Source: a virus | Reading direction: 5' to 3' (one strand) | IMG/VR virus record: IMGVR_UViG_3300037840_000105 | Coordinates: 1-21,840 of that record | Length of the DNA: 21,840 nt | Part shown: one piece after another, positions 1-7,604 of the stretch | Position numbering within the stretch: position 1 is the first letter of the stretch | Layout of the letters: every line of letters begins with the position of its first letter | The notes under the pieces: model-generated | The model's database searches: none | Told to the model about the DNA's origin: nothing | The model's input: only the letters and a program-made list of their open reading frames with translations | Made by a program: the position numbers and the translations under genes

Positions 1-2
1 AA

Positions 3-203
3 CACCGCGAATACTACCGGCAGACCAAGCGGAGTGCTGCCGGGGTGTTGGTGAGCGTTCGCGCCCTGAAGCCTACCGAGGTGCTGTGCATATGCTATGA
101 CGCGGACGGAGAACTGTTTGTTCAAGGGTCGCCGCCCGATCCTGCAAACGCCATGTGGTTGATGGAACAGGCGAAGCAAAGGCTTCTGTACCCCAATGGC
201 TAA
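3..203 (+). CDS. Small unknown phage protein, 3' end only
   Basis: An open frame enters from the left edge and ends at TAA 201-203, giving 66 visible residues (starts HREYYRQTKR, ends QRLLYPNG). Its last 8 bases overlap the portal start at 196, an overlap typical of this operon. Codons end mostly in G or C, like the confirmed genes. No start is visible; it probably lies upstream. I recognise no family. In P22-like genomes the slot before the portal usually holds the large terminase subunit or a small protein that follows it. The charged, soluble-looking C-terminus does not look like a terminase nuclease end to me, so a small accessory protein is more likely. Confidence 0.5.
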   Translation, partial: HREYYRQTKRSAAGVLVSVRALKPTEVLCICYDADGELFVQGSPPDPANAMWLMEQAKQRLLYPNG

Positions 204-2511
204 CAATCCCGACAAACCGCGCGACGACGGCAAGATCAAGCTGCCCAAGGTGGACGGGGCGATGACCAAAATTCCGCCGCGTCTGTCCGGTGGCAAGAAG
301 TCCATGCCCAAGGATGACAAGCGCGTGGCGGGCCAGCCGCCTGCCCTGTCCGCCGCCAATACCCCGGACCAGGAAGGCGACGAACCGGAGGAAGCCGAGC
401 CTGAGGCCAAGGGCACAGCGGCTAAGGCCGAAAAACCCGAGAAGGAAGAGGATGATGCCGACATCCTCGCCCGCGTCCGCAAGCGCTTCAAGCTCTGCGT
501 GGCGTGGGAATCGGAGAACCGCAAGGCGGCGCTGGAAGATCTGAAATTCAAGGCAGGCGATCAATGGCCGGCCGATGTCGCCGCCCAGCGCAACACCGAC
601 CGCCGCCCGTGTTTGACCGTCAACAAAATCCCCACCTTCATCCACCAGGTCACCAACGACCAGCGCCAGAACCGACCCGCCATCAATGTCAGCCCCGTGG
701 GCGACAAGGGCGATGTCGAAGCCGCCGGTATCCTGCGCGGCATGATCCGCTCCATCGAGCGTGATAGTTCTGCCGATATTGCCTATGATACGGCGTTTGA
801 CGGCGCGGTGAGTAACGGTTTTGGCTATTTCCGCCTTCTGACCGAGTTCGAGAGCCCTGACAGCTTCGATCAGGTCCTGTGTATCCGCCGTATCCGCAAC
901 CCCTTCACGGTCTATCTCGATCCCGATCACCAGGAACCGGACGGGGCCGATAGCCTTTATGGCTTTATCACCGAGCGCGTTACCCGCGACGAATTCAAGG
1001 ACAAATGGCCGGACGCCGATCCGATCCCGTTTGCCGAGGCCTCGATTGGCGACAGCTACAAGGATTGGGTGGATGCGGAAACCATCCGCATCGCCGAGTA
1101 TTTCGAGATCAAGCACAGCAAAAAGAAATTGGTGGAGTTGGAAAACGGCTGGTCCGGCTATGAGGATGATCTCAAGGACGAGGTGAAGGAGAAAATCCGC
1201 ACCAAACGGCTTTTGGTGGTGCGCGAGCGCGAAACCGAAGTCCCCTCGGTGCGCTGGTACAAGGTCACTGCCAAGGACGTGCTGGAGCGCAATGACTGGC
1301 TGGGCCGCTGGATACCGATTATCCCGGTGATCGGCAACGAGATCGACATCGAGGGCAAGGTCAAGCTGTCGGGGTTGATCCGCGACGCCAAGGACGCCCA
1401 GCGGATCTACAATTTCGGGGTGACGGCGGAGATCGAGCTGGTCGCACTGGCACCCAAGGCCCCGTGGGTGGTCGAGGAAGGCCAGATCGAAGGCCATGAA
1501 CAGGAATGGAAGCGGGCAAACACCACCAATTTCCCCTATCTGTCCTACAAGGGCACGGCGGTTAGCGGCAAGCCAGCACCGCCGCCCCAGCGCCAGCAGA
1601 TGGTGGGTAGCCCGGTCGGCTGGATCAATCTCAAGCAGGCCGCAGCCGGCGATATGATGGCGACGACGGGGATACGGTTTGATCCCACCAACGCCGACAA
1701 CCGGATTGATGATTCAGGCCGCGCCATCCGCGAGCATGGCCGCGCCAGCGCCAACGGCTCCTTCCACTATATCGACAACCTGGCCCGGGCCTTGAAGCAC
1801 GCGGCGCGCCAGTACATCGACCTCATTCCCAAGGTCTATGACAGCAAGCGCGTCGCGGTGATCTTGCGCGAGGATGACAGCGAAGACCGTATCGTTATCG
1901 AGCCGACGCTGAATGTCGCCTACAAAGAGGTGCCTGATCCGGCCAATCCCAACAAAAAGCTCAAGCTGTGGAATCCCAATATGGGCAAGTATGCCTGCAC
2001 GGTGATCATCGGCCCGAGCTATGCCACCAAGCGGATCGAGGCGGGCGAGAACATGATGGCCTTCGCCAAGGCGATGCCCAATACCGCCGCCCTGATCGCC
2101 GATCTGATCGCCAAGGCGCAGGATTGGGATGGGGCGCAGGAAATGGCCGACCGTCTCGCCAAGGCGGTGCCGGCCAATCTGATGACCCCCAACCAGAAGG
2201 ATATTTCCCCGCAGGTTCAGGCGGTTATCCAGAACATGGACAATGCCATCAAGCAGTTGCAGCAACAGTTGCAAGCGGCGACGGCGGCATTAAACGACAA
2301 GGACAAGGATCGTCAGATAGCAATGACGAAGATCCAAAATGACTTCGAAGCCAAGCTGATGGCCATCGTCCAGAAAGCCGATGAAGGCGTACAAAAACAT
2401 ATCGGCAGTCATGTGCAGAACCTTGCCTACGATGTACGCGCGCTCGCGACTGAGATGGCGGCGGCAAAAACCGAAAAACCCGACACCGCAAAGCCAGTCC
2501 AAGCGGGATAG
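196..2511 (+). CDS. Portal protein, P22 gp1-like
   Basis: Twelve copies of a portal form the ring at the capsid vertex through which DNA is packaged and ejected. The protein has 771 residues, against about 725 in P22. Residues 1-87 are Lys/Glu/Ala/Pro-rich and look disordered. From about 100 on it follows the P22 portal pattern: QRQNRPAINVSP (157-168), then DVEAAGILRGMIR, then the GFGYFRLLTEFES strand (208-220). A helical, Gln-rich C-terminal part (about 674-771, including KQLQQQLQ) matches the long barrel helix of P22 portals. The start is uncertain. ATG 196 has only AAAGG 13 bases upstream, while Met23 (base 262) has AAGG at 247-250. It is followed by scaffold and coat genes, as in P22. Family assignment is by pattern recognition. 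Confidence 0.85.
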   Translation: MANNPDKPRDDGKIKLPKVDGAMTKIPPRLSGGKKSMPKDDKRVAGQPPALSAANTPDQEGDEPEEAEPEAKGTAAKAEKPEKEEDDADILARVRKRFKLCVAWESENRKAALEDLKFKAGDQWPADVAAQRNTDRRPCLTVNKIPTFIHQVTNDQRQNRPAINVSPVGDKGDVEAAGILRGMIRSIERDSSADIAYDTAFDGAVSNGFGYFRLLTEFESPDSFDQVLCIRRIRNPFTVYLDPDHQEPDGADSLYGFITERVTRDEFKDKWPDADPIPFAEASIGDSYKDWVDAETIRIAEYFEIKHSKKKLVELENGWSGYEDDLKDEVKEKIRTKRLLVVRERETEVPSVRWYKVTAKDVLERNDWLGRWIPIIPVIGNEIDIEGKVKLSGLIRDAKDAQRIYNFGVTAEIELVALAPKAPWVVEEGQIEGHEQEWKRANTTNFPYLSYKGTAVSGKPAPPPQRQQMVGSPVGWINLKQAAAGDMMATTGIRFDPTNADNRIDDSGRAIREHGRASANGSFHYIDNLARALKHAARQYIDLIPKVYDSKRVAVILREDDSEDRIVIEPTLNVAYKEVPDPANPNKKLKLWNPNMGKYACTVIIGPSYATKRIEAGENMMAFAKAMPNTAALIADLIAKAQDWDGAQEMADRLAKAVPANLMTPNQKDISPQVQAVIQNMDNAIKQLQQQLQAATAALNDKDKDRQIAMTKIQNDFEAKLMAIVQKADEGVQKHIGSHVQNLAYDVRALATEMAAAKTEKPDTAKPVQAG

Positions 2512-2560
2512 GCTTGCCAAAGAGTTCCAAACCGCATAATCATCTAGTACCCGCTTCGAC

Positions 2561-2598
2561 CCGGGGCACAAAGTGTCGATCCCACGGGGGAACCCCGG
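2561..2598 (+). other. Inverted repeat between portal and scaffold genes
   Basis: The 111-base gap between portal and scaffold contains CCGGGG (2561-2566) and its complement CCCCGG (2593-2598). Nested inside is CAC-AAA-GTG (2567-2575), and GGGG-AA-CCCC (2587-2596) offers a competing fold. No T-run follows, so it is not a clear intrinsic terminator. It might be an mRNA processing or attenuation structure. GGAG (2612-2615) just downstream is the scaffold ribosome binding site. Confidence 0.3.
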
Positions 2599-2622
2599 AC
2601 CTCAGAAAATTGGAGACTACCT

Positions 2623-3687
2623 ATGCCCGACGTCACAGCTTTGTCTATGCCTGACGTGCAGCCCAAGACCGGGCCTGCGCTTTCGGCCACCTCTGACATG
2701 CCGGAAATCAAGGCCGCGCCGCCTGCCCTTTCGGAACAAGCCATCCCTGCGAAAGTCGAAAAGCCTGCCGCCGAGACTAAGCCCGCCAAGGTTGAAGCCA
2801 AGACCGACGGCGAAATCACGGAGACGGGTGCCGAAAAGCCCGGAACGACTGAAGAAACCGAAGGCGAAGACGGCAAGGGCGTTGATACCACCCCGCCCTG
2901 GATGAAAGCCAAGATCAGCAAGGCCAACACCAAGGCCAGGCTTGCCGAAGCTGCCGCCGAGATTGCCACCAAACGCGCCGACGCGCTCACCGCCAATCTG
3001 ACCAAGGCGCTGGAGGGTATTGAATCCCTCACCAAAGCCCAGGCCGCTACTCTGGACAAAGAGGCCGACAAGCAGGACCCGCGACCCGCCCGCGATACCT
3101 ACGACGATCCCACCAAATACGAGAGCGATCTGGTCGATTGGGCCGACCGCCGCGCCAAATTGATTGCCAAGGCCGATTCCGAGAAAGCGGTTGCCGACGC
3201 TCTGGCCAAGGAGAAGACCGACGCCGCTGCGGTCAAAGCCAAGGAAGAGAACGACAAGACCCTGGCCGAATTTGCCGAGCGCAAGGCCAAGTTCATCGAG
3301 GATCATCCCGATTACGAGGATCTGGTCGAGAACGCCGATCCCGACAAAGAACTGCAAATCTCCATCCCGATGGCCAATGCCATCCTCAACGATGAGGACG
3401 GCCCCGCCATTGCCTATTACCTCGGCCAGAACCCGGACGAGGCCAGCCGTATTTCCAAATTGCCCGGGGTTCGGGCGATAGCCGAGTTGGGCCGCATCGC
3501 TGCGCGCCTCAATGCCAAGCCTGCCCCTGCAACCAAGCCAGCCCCCATCAAGGTCCTGAAGACGGGCTCGGAGACTGCAACCCGTAAAACCGCCGCCGAG
3601 GAATCGATGGAGGAATACGGGGCTCGCCGTCAACGAGAACTCGCCAACGCCAGACGGACTCAAATGGGGCTGGCCCCACTCAACTGA
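2623..3687 (+). CDS. Capsid scaffolding protein (P22 gp8-like by position)
   Basis: Scaffolding proteins guide coat assembly and leave the procapsid before or during DNA packaging. This 354-residue protein lies between portal and coat and has the expected character. It has a low-complexity acidic/Ala/Pro N-terminus (1-90) and a PPWMKAKI entry motif (91-98). Long charged helices follow (about 99-225), then IAYYLGQNPDEASRI (263-277), which I recognise from scaffolds of other podoviruses. The basic tail RRQRELANARR (335-345) fits the coat-binding helix-turn-helix end of P22 scaffold. GGAG at 2612-2615 sits 7 bases before the ATG. I see no protease motif. The role rests on position plus composition, so it is firm as a scaffold but not as a strict gp8 homologue. 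Confidence 0.75.
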   Translation: MPDVTALSMPDVQPKTGPALSATSDMPEIKAAPPALSEQAIPAKVEKPAAETKPAKVEAKTDGEITETGAEKPGTTEETEGEDGKGVDTTPPWMKAKISKANTKARLAEAAAEIATKRADALTANLTKALEGIESLTKAQAATLDKEADKQDPRPARDTYDDPTKYESDLVDWADRRAKLIAKADSEKAVADALAKEKTDAAAVKAKEENDKTLAEFAERKAKFIEDHPDYEDLVENADPDKELQISIPMANAILNDEDGPAIAYYLGQNPDEASRISKLPGVRAIAELGRIAARLNAKPAPATKPAPIKVLKTGSETATRKTAAEESMEEYGARRQRELANARRTQMGLAPLN

Positions 3688-3722
3688 GGCCGTAGGACTG
3701 ATCCTGCGGCATTAAGGAGACC

Positions 3723-4907
3723 ATGTCTGCAAATTCTCTGCTCACCCCGAGCATCATCACCAAGGAAACCCTGACGATCCTTGAGAACAACCTTGTTGCC
3801 GCAGGCAAGGTCAACCGTCAGTTCGAGAACCAGTTCGTCAAGATCGGGTCCTCGCTCACCGTTCGCAAGCCCAACCGCTTTCTGGTCTCCAGCGGTCCCG
3901 GCTTGCAGATCCAGAACGTGGTGGAACCGTCCACCTCGATCACGATCTCCAACCAGAAGCATGTCGATTTCCAGTTCTCCTCCACCGATCTCACCCTTGT
4001 GATCGAGGAATTCAGCGAGCGCTATTGCAAGCCCGCCGCCGCCACCCTGGCCAACCAGCTTGATTACGACGTCCTGACCAACTTCAATCAGGTCTGGAAC
4101 GAGGTCGGCACCCCCGGCACCGTACCGGGCTCCTTCGCCTCGCTAGCCGCCGTTGGCCAGCGCATGGACGAAGGCGCCGTGCCCCAGGATGGCCGTATCC
4201 TCATCCTCAACCCGGCGGCTTATTGGTCGCTCGCCGCCGCCTTCATCGGCGTGTTCGTGAAGTCGGTGGCCGAGCCTGCCCTGAAAGGCTTCCTCGCCAA
4301 CATCGCCAACTTCGAAATCTATCTGGACCAGAACATCCAGTCCCAGACCGTGGGTGCCTATGCCGGTACGCCGGTGGTCAACGGTGCCGCCCAGACCGGC
4401 TCATCGCTGGTCACCAACGGCTGGAGCGCGTCCATCGCTGGACTGCTCAATGTCGGTGATGTCTTCACCATCGCCGGGGTCTTCGCCGTCAATCCCCAGA
4501 ACCGCCAGACCACCGGGGCGCTGATGAACTTCACGGTGTCCTCCACCGCCGCTTCCGACAGCGGCGGCAATGCCACCCTCAACATCAGCCCCGCCATCAT
4601 CACCTCGGGCGCCTTCCAGAACGTCACCAACGCCCCGGCCAATATGGCGTCGATCACGGTCAAGGGTTCGGCTTCGACCTCCTACGGCCAGAACCTCGCC
4701 TTTGTCCGCGATGCCATCGGCCTGGTCACCGTCCCGATGGAGCTGCCCGGCGGCGTCGATTTCGCGGCGCGTGAGATGTGGAAGAATATCTCCATGCGGA
4801 TCATTCGTGCATATGATATCCAAAATGATGTTCTGCCTGTCCGGATCGATTTGCTTTACGGCACTTCGCTATTCTATGGGGAGCTGGCGTGTCGCCTAAC
4901 AAATTGA
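3723..4907 (+). CDS. Major coat protein, P22 gp5-like
   Basis: This is the capsid shell protein, with 394 residues against 430 in P22. It has the HK97-type organisation of the P22 coat family. The N-arm runs MSANSLLTPSIITKETL, followed by the E-loop-like GSSLTVRKPNRFLV (42-55) and the backbone helix around EFSERYCKPAAATLANQLD (96-114). A beta-rich insertion spans about 215-330 and contains NPQNRQTTGALMNFTV (257-272), a hallmark of the gp5 family and equivalent to the P22 I-domain. The ribosome binding site AAGGAG (3714-3719) is strong. Codons are almost all G/C-ending until about base 4795. The last hundred bases (about 4796-4907) shift to A/T-ending codons like those of the endonuclease gene that follows. 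Confidence 0.85.
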   Translation: MSANSLLTPSIITKETLTILENNLVAAGKVNRQFENQFVKIGSSLTVRKPNRFLVSSGPGLQIQNVVEPSTSITISNQKHVDFQFSSTDLTLVIEEFSERYCKPAAATLANQLDYDVLTNFNQVWNEVGTPGTVPGSFASLAAVGQRMDEGAVPQDGRILILNPAAYWSLAAAFIGVFVKSVAEPALKGFLANIANFEIYLDQNIQSQTVGAYAGTPVVNGAAQTGSSLVTNGWSASIAGLLNVGDVFTIAGVFAVNPQNRQTTGALMNFTVSSTAASDSGGNATLNISPAIITSGAFQNVTNAPANMASITVKGSASTSYGQNLAFVRDAIGLVTVPMELPGGVDFAAREMWKNISMRIIRAYDIQNDVLPVRIDLLYGTSLFYGELACRLTN

Positions 4908-4931
4908 CGTAGTTTGTCGGGATAGTATTTA
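4904..4931 (+). promoter_or_regulatory. Candidate sigma70-type promoter for the HNH gene
   Basis: TTGACG (4904-4909) overlaps the coat stop codon and matches the -35 consensus at five of six bases. TATTTA (4926-4931) lies 16 bases further on but matches the -10 consensus only at its first three bases. The 73-base gap is AT-richer than the rest of the window. Free-standing homing endonucleases often carry their own promoter. The -10 match is weak, so this is a suggestion only. Confidence 0.3.
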
Positions 4932-4960
4932 CACGAAAGCAGGTTTACGGCATAACTAAT

Positions 4961-4975
4961 CCTCCAAACAGGAGG
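4961..4975 (+). promoter_or_regulatory. Hairpin hiding the HNH ribosome binding site
   Basis: CCTCC (4961-4965) is the exact complement of GGAGG (4971-4975) across an AAACA loop, and a T-G wobble (4960/4976) can extend the stem. AGGAGG (4970-4975) is a full-consensus Shine-Dalgarno sequence 5 bases before ATG 4981, so the fold would cover it completely. Repression by sequestering the ribosome binding site is known for phage homing endonucleases such as T4 I-TevI. Here it is inferred from the sequence alone. Confidence 0.55.
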
Positions 4976-4980
4976 GCGCC

Positions 4981-5766
4981 ATGTCGGACATCTGCTGCAT
5001 CAAGGGTTGTGAGAAAGAAGTTTTGGCAATGGGTTTGTGTGTCAACCACTGGCGAATGAACAAGAAGCACGGGTCCCCCGTGGCTGTTCGCCAGTTGGCA
5101 CATGCAAATCGCGGTTTATCTGCCGAGGATCGGTTTTGGAAAAGCGTCACCAAGACGGATGGATGTTGGCTTTGGAACGCTGGCTGTGACCGCGATGGGT
5201 ATGGCGTGTTTGACGCTTTCATCCATGGCATCAAGACCAAGAAGGCCCACAGATTTTCTCACATGCTTTCGACGGGCGAGGTGTTGGACCGGAACGTCTT
5301 TGTAATGCACTCCTGCGATAATCCTCAGTGCGTAAACCCGTCCCATCTTAGCTCTGGCTCTGCGGCGGAAAATACCGCTGACATGATCCGCAAGGGCCGT
5401 CACGTAAACGGCCGTAAATCACAGCTGCTCAAGGTGCAAAAGGTTTCGGACGCGCAGGTGGTTGAAATACTCAAAGATCCGCGCTCCTATGATGACATCG
5501 CGGCGTCATATGGCATTCATCGGCAAAGCATCGTGGCGATCAAGGGCCGCACCACTCGGCAAGGGGTCCAAGTCGATGAGTCCCAAATTGTTCGCCGCAA
5601 ACGTGGCGCAGCGGGCGAGGCGCGTTCCAAAACCTTGACCGAAGCTGATATCCGGTTCATTCGCGATACTGACATGCGCAACACAGACATTGCCGCCAAG
5701 TATGGCGTCAGCCAGCAGACCATCTGCGACATTCGCAAGCGCCGCTCGTGGAAGGACGTGCACTGA
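4981..5766 (+). CDS. HNH homing-type endonuclease with zinc-finger start and two HTH motifs
   Basis: This is a free-standing HNH nuclease of 261 residues. The N-terminus has a Cys/His cluster (C6, C10, C20, H23) that could bind zinc. FWKSVTKTDGCWLWNAG (52-68) is typical of phage HNH_3-type proteins. The core runs VMHSCDNPQCVNPSHL (108-123), with H110, C112, C117 and H122, then N131. After it come two helix-turn-helix segments, 155-190 (DDIAASYGIHRQSI) and 218-257 (TDIAAKYGVSQQTI), likely DNA-binding. Codon use is more A/T-ending than in the capsid genes, a sign of separate origin. It sits between coat and gene 5766-6095 without breaking either, so it is an intergenic insertion and not an intron. 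Its stop codon overlaps the next start by one base. Confidence 0.8.
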   Translation: MSDICCIKGCEKEVLAMGLCVNHWRMNKKHGSPVAVRQLAHANRGLSAEDRFWKSVTKTDGCWLWNAGCDRDGYGVFDAFIHGIKTKKAHRFSHMLSTGEVLDRNVFVMHSCDNPQCVNPSHLSSGSAAENTADMIRKGRHVNGRKSQLLKVQKVSDAQVVEILKDPRSYDDIAASYGIHRQSIVAIKGRTTRQGVQVDESQIVRRKRGAAGEARSKTLTEADIRFIRDTDMRNTDIAAKYGVSQQTICDIRKRRSWKDVH

Positions 5767-6095
5767 TGCTCACCAACGGCAACCGCAAGCTGACACCGGC
5801 GCAACAGCGTCAGTATGACAGCCAGATCGAACAAGAGCGCAACGGCGCCCCTGTTCCGCTGGACATTGCGGCGCGGATGACAAAGCCGAAGGCGGCGGAC
5901 ATCGCCTATCAGGTGTTCGTGGACATCCGGGGCGAGAACGGTTCGCGCCCGGTGACCCCGAAGTTTATCGGCGGTGGAGGTGAAGAAGCCTGCACGCAGA
6001 TTCTCCAGACGATCAATTCGCAGATTTGCCTTGGCAAGCTCAAAGGATGGGGTAACGCCCGCGTTGAACGCGCCTTTCACGTAACCAACAGTTAA
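5766..6095 (+). CDS. Unknown small phage protein
   Basis: This 109-residue protein has no family I recognise. The start is ATG 5766, overlapping the endonuclease stop (TGATG), with GGAAGGA (5750-5756) 9 bases before it. An upstream GTG at 5748 is less likely because that ribosome binding site would fall inside the coding region. The first half is polar and Gln/Arg-rich (LTPAQQRQYDSQIEQERNG). The second half contains KFIGGGGEEA and ends FHVTNS. There is no signal peptide or membrane segment. Its place between coat and the fibre-like protein suggests a capsid accessory or minor head role, but that is inference. Its ribosome binding site lies within the endonuclease gene, so the insertion must have preserved or supplied it. 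Confidence 0.65.
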   Translation: MLTNGNRKLTPAQQRQYDSQIEQERNGAPVPLDIAARMTKPKAADIAYQVFVDIRGENGSRPVTPKFIGGGGEEACTQILQTINSQICLGKLKGWGNARVERAFHVTNS

Positions 6096-6106
6096 GGAGC
6101 CCCGAT

Positions 6107-7510
6107 ATGGGTATTACCACTGCACAGCCCCAGGCGCTGGACGTCACCACCAAGCAGCTTTCCGATGGCAATGGGCTTCAGGGCGGCGGCGGCACGCTGC
6201 TGGGTATCAGCGCCCAGGACGAGATCGGGTTTTATGGCAAGGCCCCGATCCAGCAGCCGACCGGTCCCGGTCAGAAGGCCCTGGTGCGCGGCAATGCCGG
6301 TGGTGTCATCGCCTATATCCAGCCGGCGGTGGCGTCGCCATCAGCGGTCAACAACATCACCACGGCGGAGAAGTCCCTGACCTTGGGTCCGGCGACGGCG
6401 GTGTTCCAGGTGGCGACCAGCGATCTGCTCTATATCAACAAGCCGACCTCGCAGGCGGGCTTGGGTGTGGGCAATGTGCGGGTGTCGGCGGCGAATACGG
6501 CCGGTGTGACTTTCAGCAACTATACCGCCGCGACCATTACCCCAACGGCTTCCGAGCAGTATTCGGTTGTCGCTGTGCGCGGCATGAATACGCTATCGGC
6601 CAACCTGACGCCGGCTGCGGTCGCTCCCAACACCACCCTGGAGCAGCAGTTCACGGTTGCCGGTCTGCGCTCTGGCAGTCTCTCCATGGTCCAGGTCTCC
6701 AAGCCGACGGCGCAGGCGGGTCTGGATATTGCCGGCGTCCGCGTCGTCGCCGACAATACCGTGGGCGTGACGTTTGTGAATGTGACGGCGGCGACCATCA
6801 CCCCGACGGCGGCGGAAGCATATACCTTCTTCGATATGGCGGGTCTCGATGCCGTCAACAACATGCTGGTCTATCAGGCGCTCCAGTCCCCGGTTTCGGT
6901 AGCCAATGCGACCACGGCAGAACAGGCGTTGACCTTCACTGGCTTGCTCACCACCGACGTCGTGGTGGGGATTTCCAAGCCCACCGCCCAGGCCGGTCTG
7001 TTCATCGGCGGGATGCGGGTGTCGGCGGCCAATAGCCTTGGCATCACCTTCGGCAATGTCACGGCGGCGTCGATCACTCCCACCGCCACCGAATCCTATG
7101 CGGTGTCGGTATTCCGCCAGGCTCCGGTTGCGCCCTTGGTGGTCTATTCGGTGTCTCTGGCCCCGGTATCGGTCGCCAACAACACCACCGCCGAGCAGAC
7201 CTTTACCGTCACCGGCTTGCTGGTGAACACCCCGGTCTGGGTCAACAAGCCTTCGGCCCAGCCCGGTCTTGGCATTGTCGGTGTGCGGGTTTCTGCCGCC
7301 AACACCCTGGCGATCAACTACGGCAACTCGTCGGCGGCGACCATCACGCCTGCCACCGAGACCTATATCGTCGGCAACTTCCAGATCCCGGCGACCACCA
7401 CCAGCGGCGCTGTGGTGCAGCCTGTCAGCGTCACCAGCCAGAGCCAGAGCATCTTGGACAACTCGATGCGCCTGGCCCTGGTCAACGAAGGTCTTATCGC
7501 CGGGGGCTAG
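6107..7510 (+). CDS. Capsid fibre or decoration-like protein with four tandem beta-rich repeats
   Basis: This is a 467-residue protein. Residues 18-50 (QLSDGNGLQGGGGTLLG, then IGFYGKAPIQQP) match a segment I know from many phage head-fibre or structural proteins encoded next to coat genes. Residues 77-423 are four repeats of about 75-80 residues spaced about 91-93 apart. Each carries NxTTxEQ, then KPTAQAGL, RVSAANT and a VTAATITPT-like strand end, consistent with Ig-like or similar beta sandwiches. The last 40 residues (DNSMRLALVNEGLIAGG) are non-repeated. The composition is Thr/Ala/Val/Asn-rich with almost no charge or cysteine, as in surface-exposed fibres. AAGGAG (6094-6099) overlaps the previous stop, 7 bases before ATG. 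It immediately precedes the methyltransferase/glycosyltransferase pair, so it is a possible substrate (inference). Confidence 0.6.
   Translation: MGITTAQPQALDVTTKQLSDGNGLQGGGGTLLGISAQDEIGFYGKAPIQQPTGPGQKALVRGNAGGVIAYIQPAVASPSAVNNITTAEKSLTLGPATAVFQVATSDLLYINKPTSQAGLGVGNVRVSAANTAGVTFSNYTAATITPTASEQYSVVAVRGMNTLSANLTPAAVAPNTTLEQQFTVAGLRSGSLSMVQVSKPTAQAGLDIAGVRVVADNTVGVTFVNVTAATITPTAAEAYTFFDMAGLDAVNNMLVYQALQSPVSVANATTAEQALTFTGLLTTDVVVGISKPTAQAGLFIGGMRVSAANSLGITFGNVTAASITPTATESYAVSVFRQAPVAPLVVYSVSLAPVSVANNTTAEQTFTVTGLLVNTPVWVNKPSAQPGLGIVGVRVSAANTLAINYGNSSAATITPATETYIVGNFQIPATTTSGAVVQPVSVTSQSQSILDNSMRLALVNEGLIAGG
6335..7375 (+). repeat. Four tandem ~90-residue coding repeats in the fibre-like gene
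   Basis: The repeats fall at bases 6335-6571, 6608-6832, 6887-7111 and 7160-7375. Shared protein landmarks are NxTTxEQ, KPTAQAGL (KPTSQAGL in the first, KPSAQPGL in the fourth), RVSAANT (RVVADNT in the second) and ATITPT. The first copy has diverged most at its start. The copies are similar at DNA level but not identical, so the duplication is old or under divergent selection. Confidence 0.85.
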
Positions 7511-7530
7511 TCCTTTGGCATGGGATGGAC

Positions 7531-7565
7531 ACCGCCGCCCTGGGCTTGCCGGCTAGGGCGGCGGT
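7531..7565 (+). terminator. Strong GC hairpin, possible terminator, after the fibre gene
   Basis: An 11-base perfect stem, ACCGCCGCCCT (7531-7541) and AGGGCGGCGGT (7555-7565), encloses a 13-base loop. It starts 21 bases after the fibre stop codon. The following bases (CGTCTATCTTCC) are pyrimidine-rich but lack a clean T-run. It may be a weak or partial terminator, or a stabilising 3' end that lowers expression of the enzyme genes relative to the capsid genes. Confidence 0.55.
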
Positions 7566-7604
7566 CGTCTATCTTCCGAGTTCCACAAGCTCCATGAGGC
7601 AAGC

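Noticed and set aside
73-1497. Long open frame of 474 codons on the - strand
   Set aside because: It lies antisense to the portal gene, whose protein matches a known family. The product is a low-complexity mix of hydrophobic and charged residues with no motif. Such frames are expected opposite G/C-third-position genes.
2617-3663. 348-codon open frame on the - strand opposite the scaffold gene
   Set aside because: It is Gly/Leu/Phe-rich shadow sequence, produced by the complement of Ala/Lys/Glu codons in the scaffold gene. There is no ribosome binding site or recognisable domain.
4971-4975. Possible intrinsic terminator after the coat gene (CCTCC-AAACA-GGAGG)
   Set aside because: There is no T-run and the 3' arm is the endonuclease ribosome binding site, so a translational role is more likely.
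3723-5766. Coat gene split by an intron or intein carrying the HNH gene
   Set aside because: The coat frame is complete with a normal stop before the HNH gene, and no coat-like sequence resumes after it. The nuclease is free-standing.
6335-7375. Repeats in the fibre-like gene as a CRISPR or non-coding array
   Set aside because: The period is about 270-280 bases, in frame, with divergence at wobble positions. They are protein-domain repeats.
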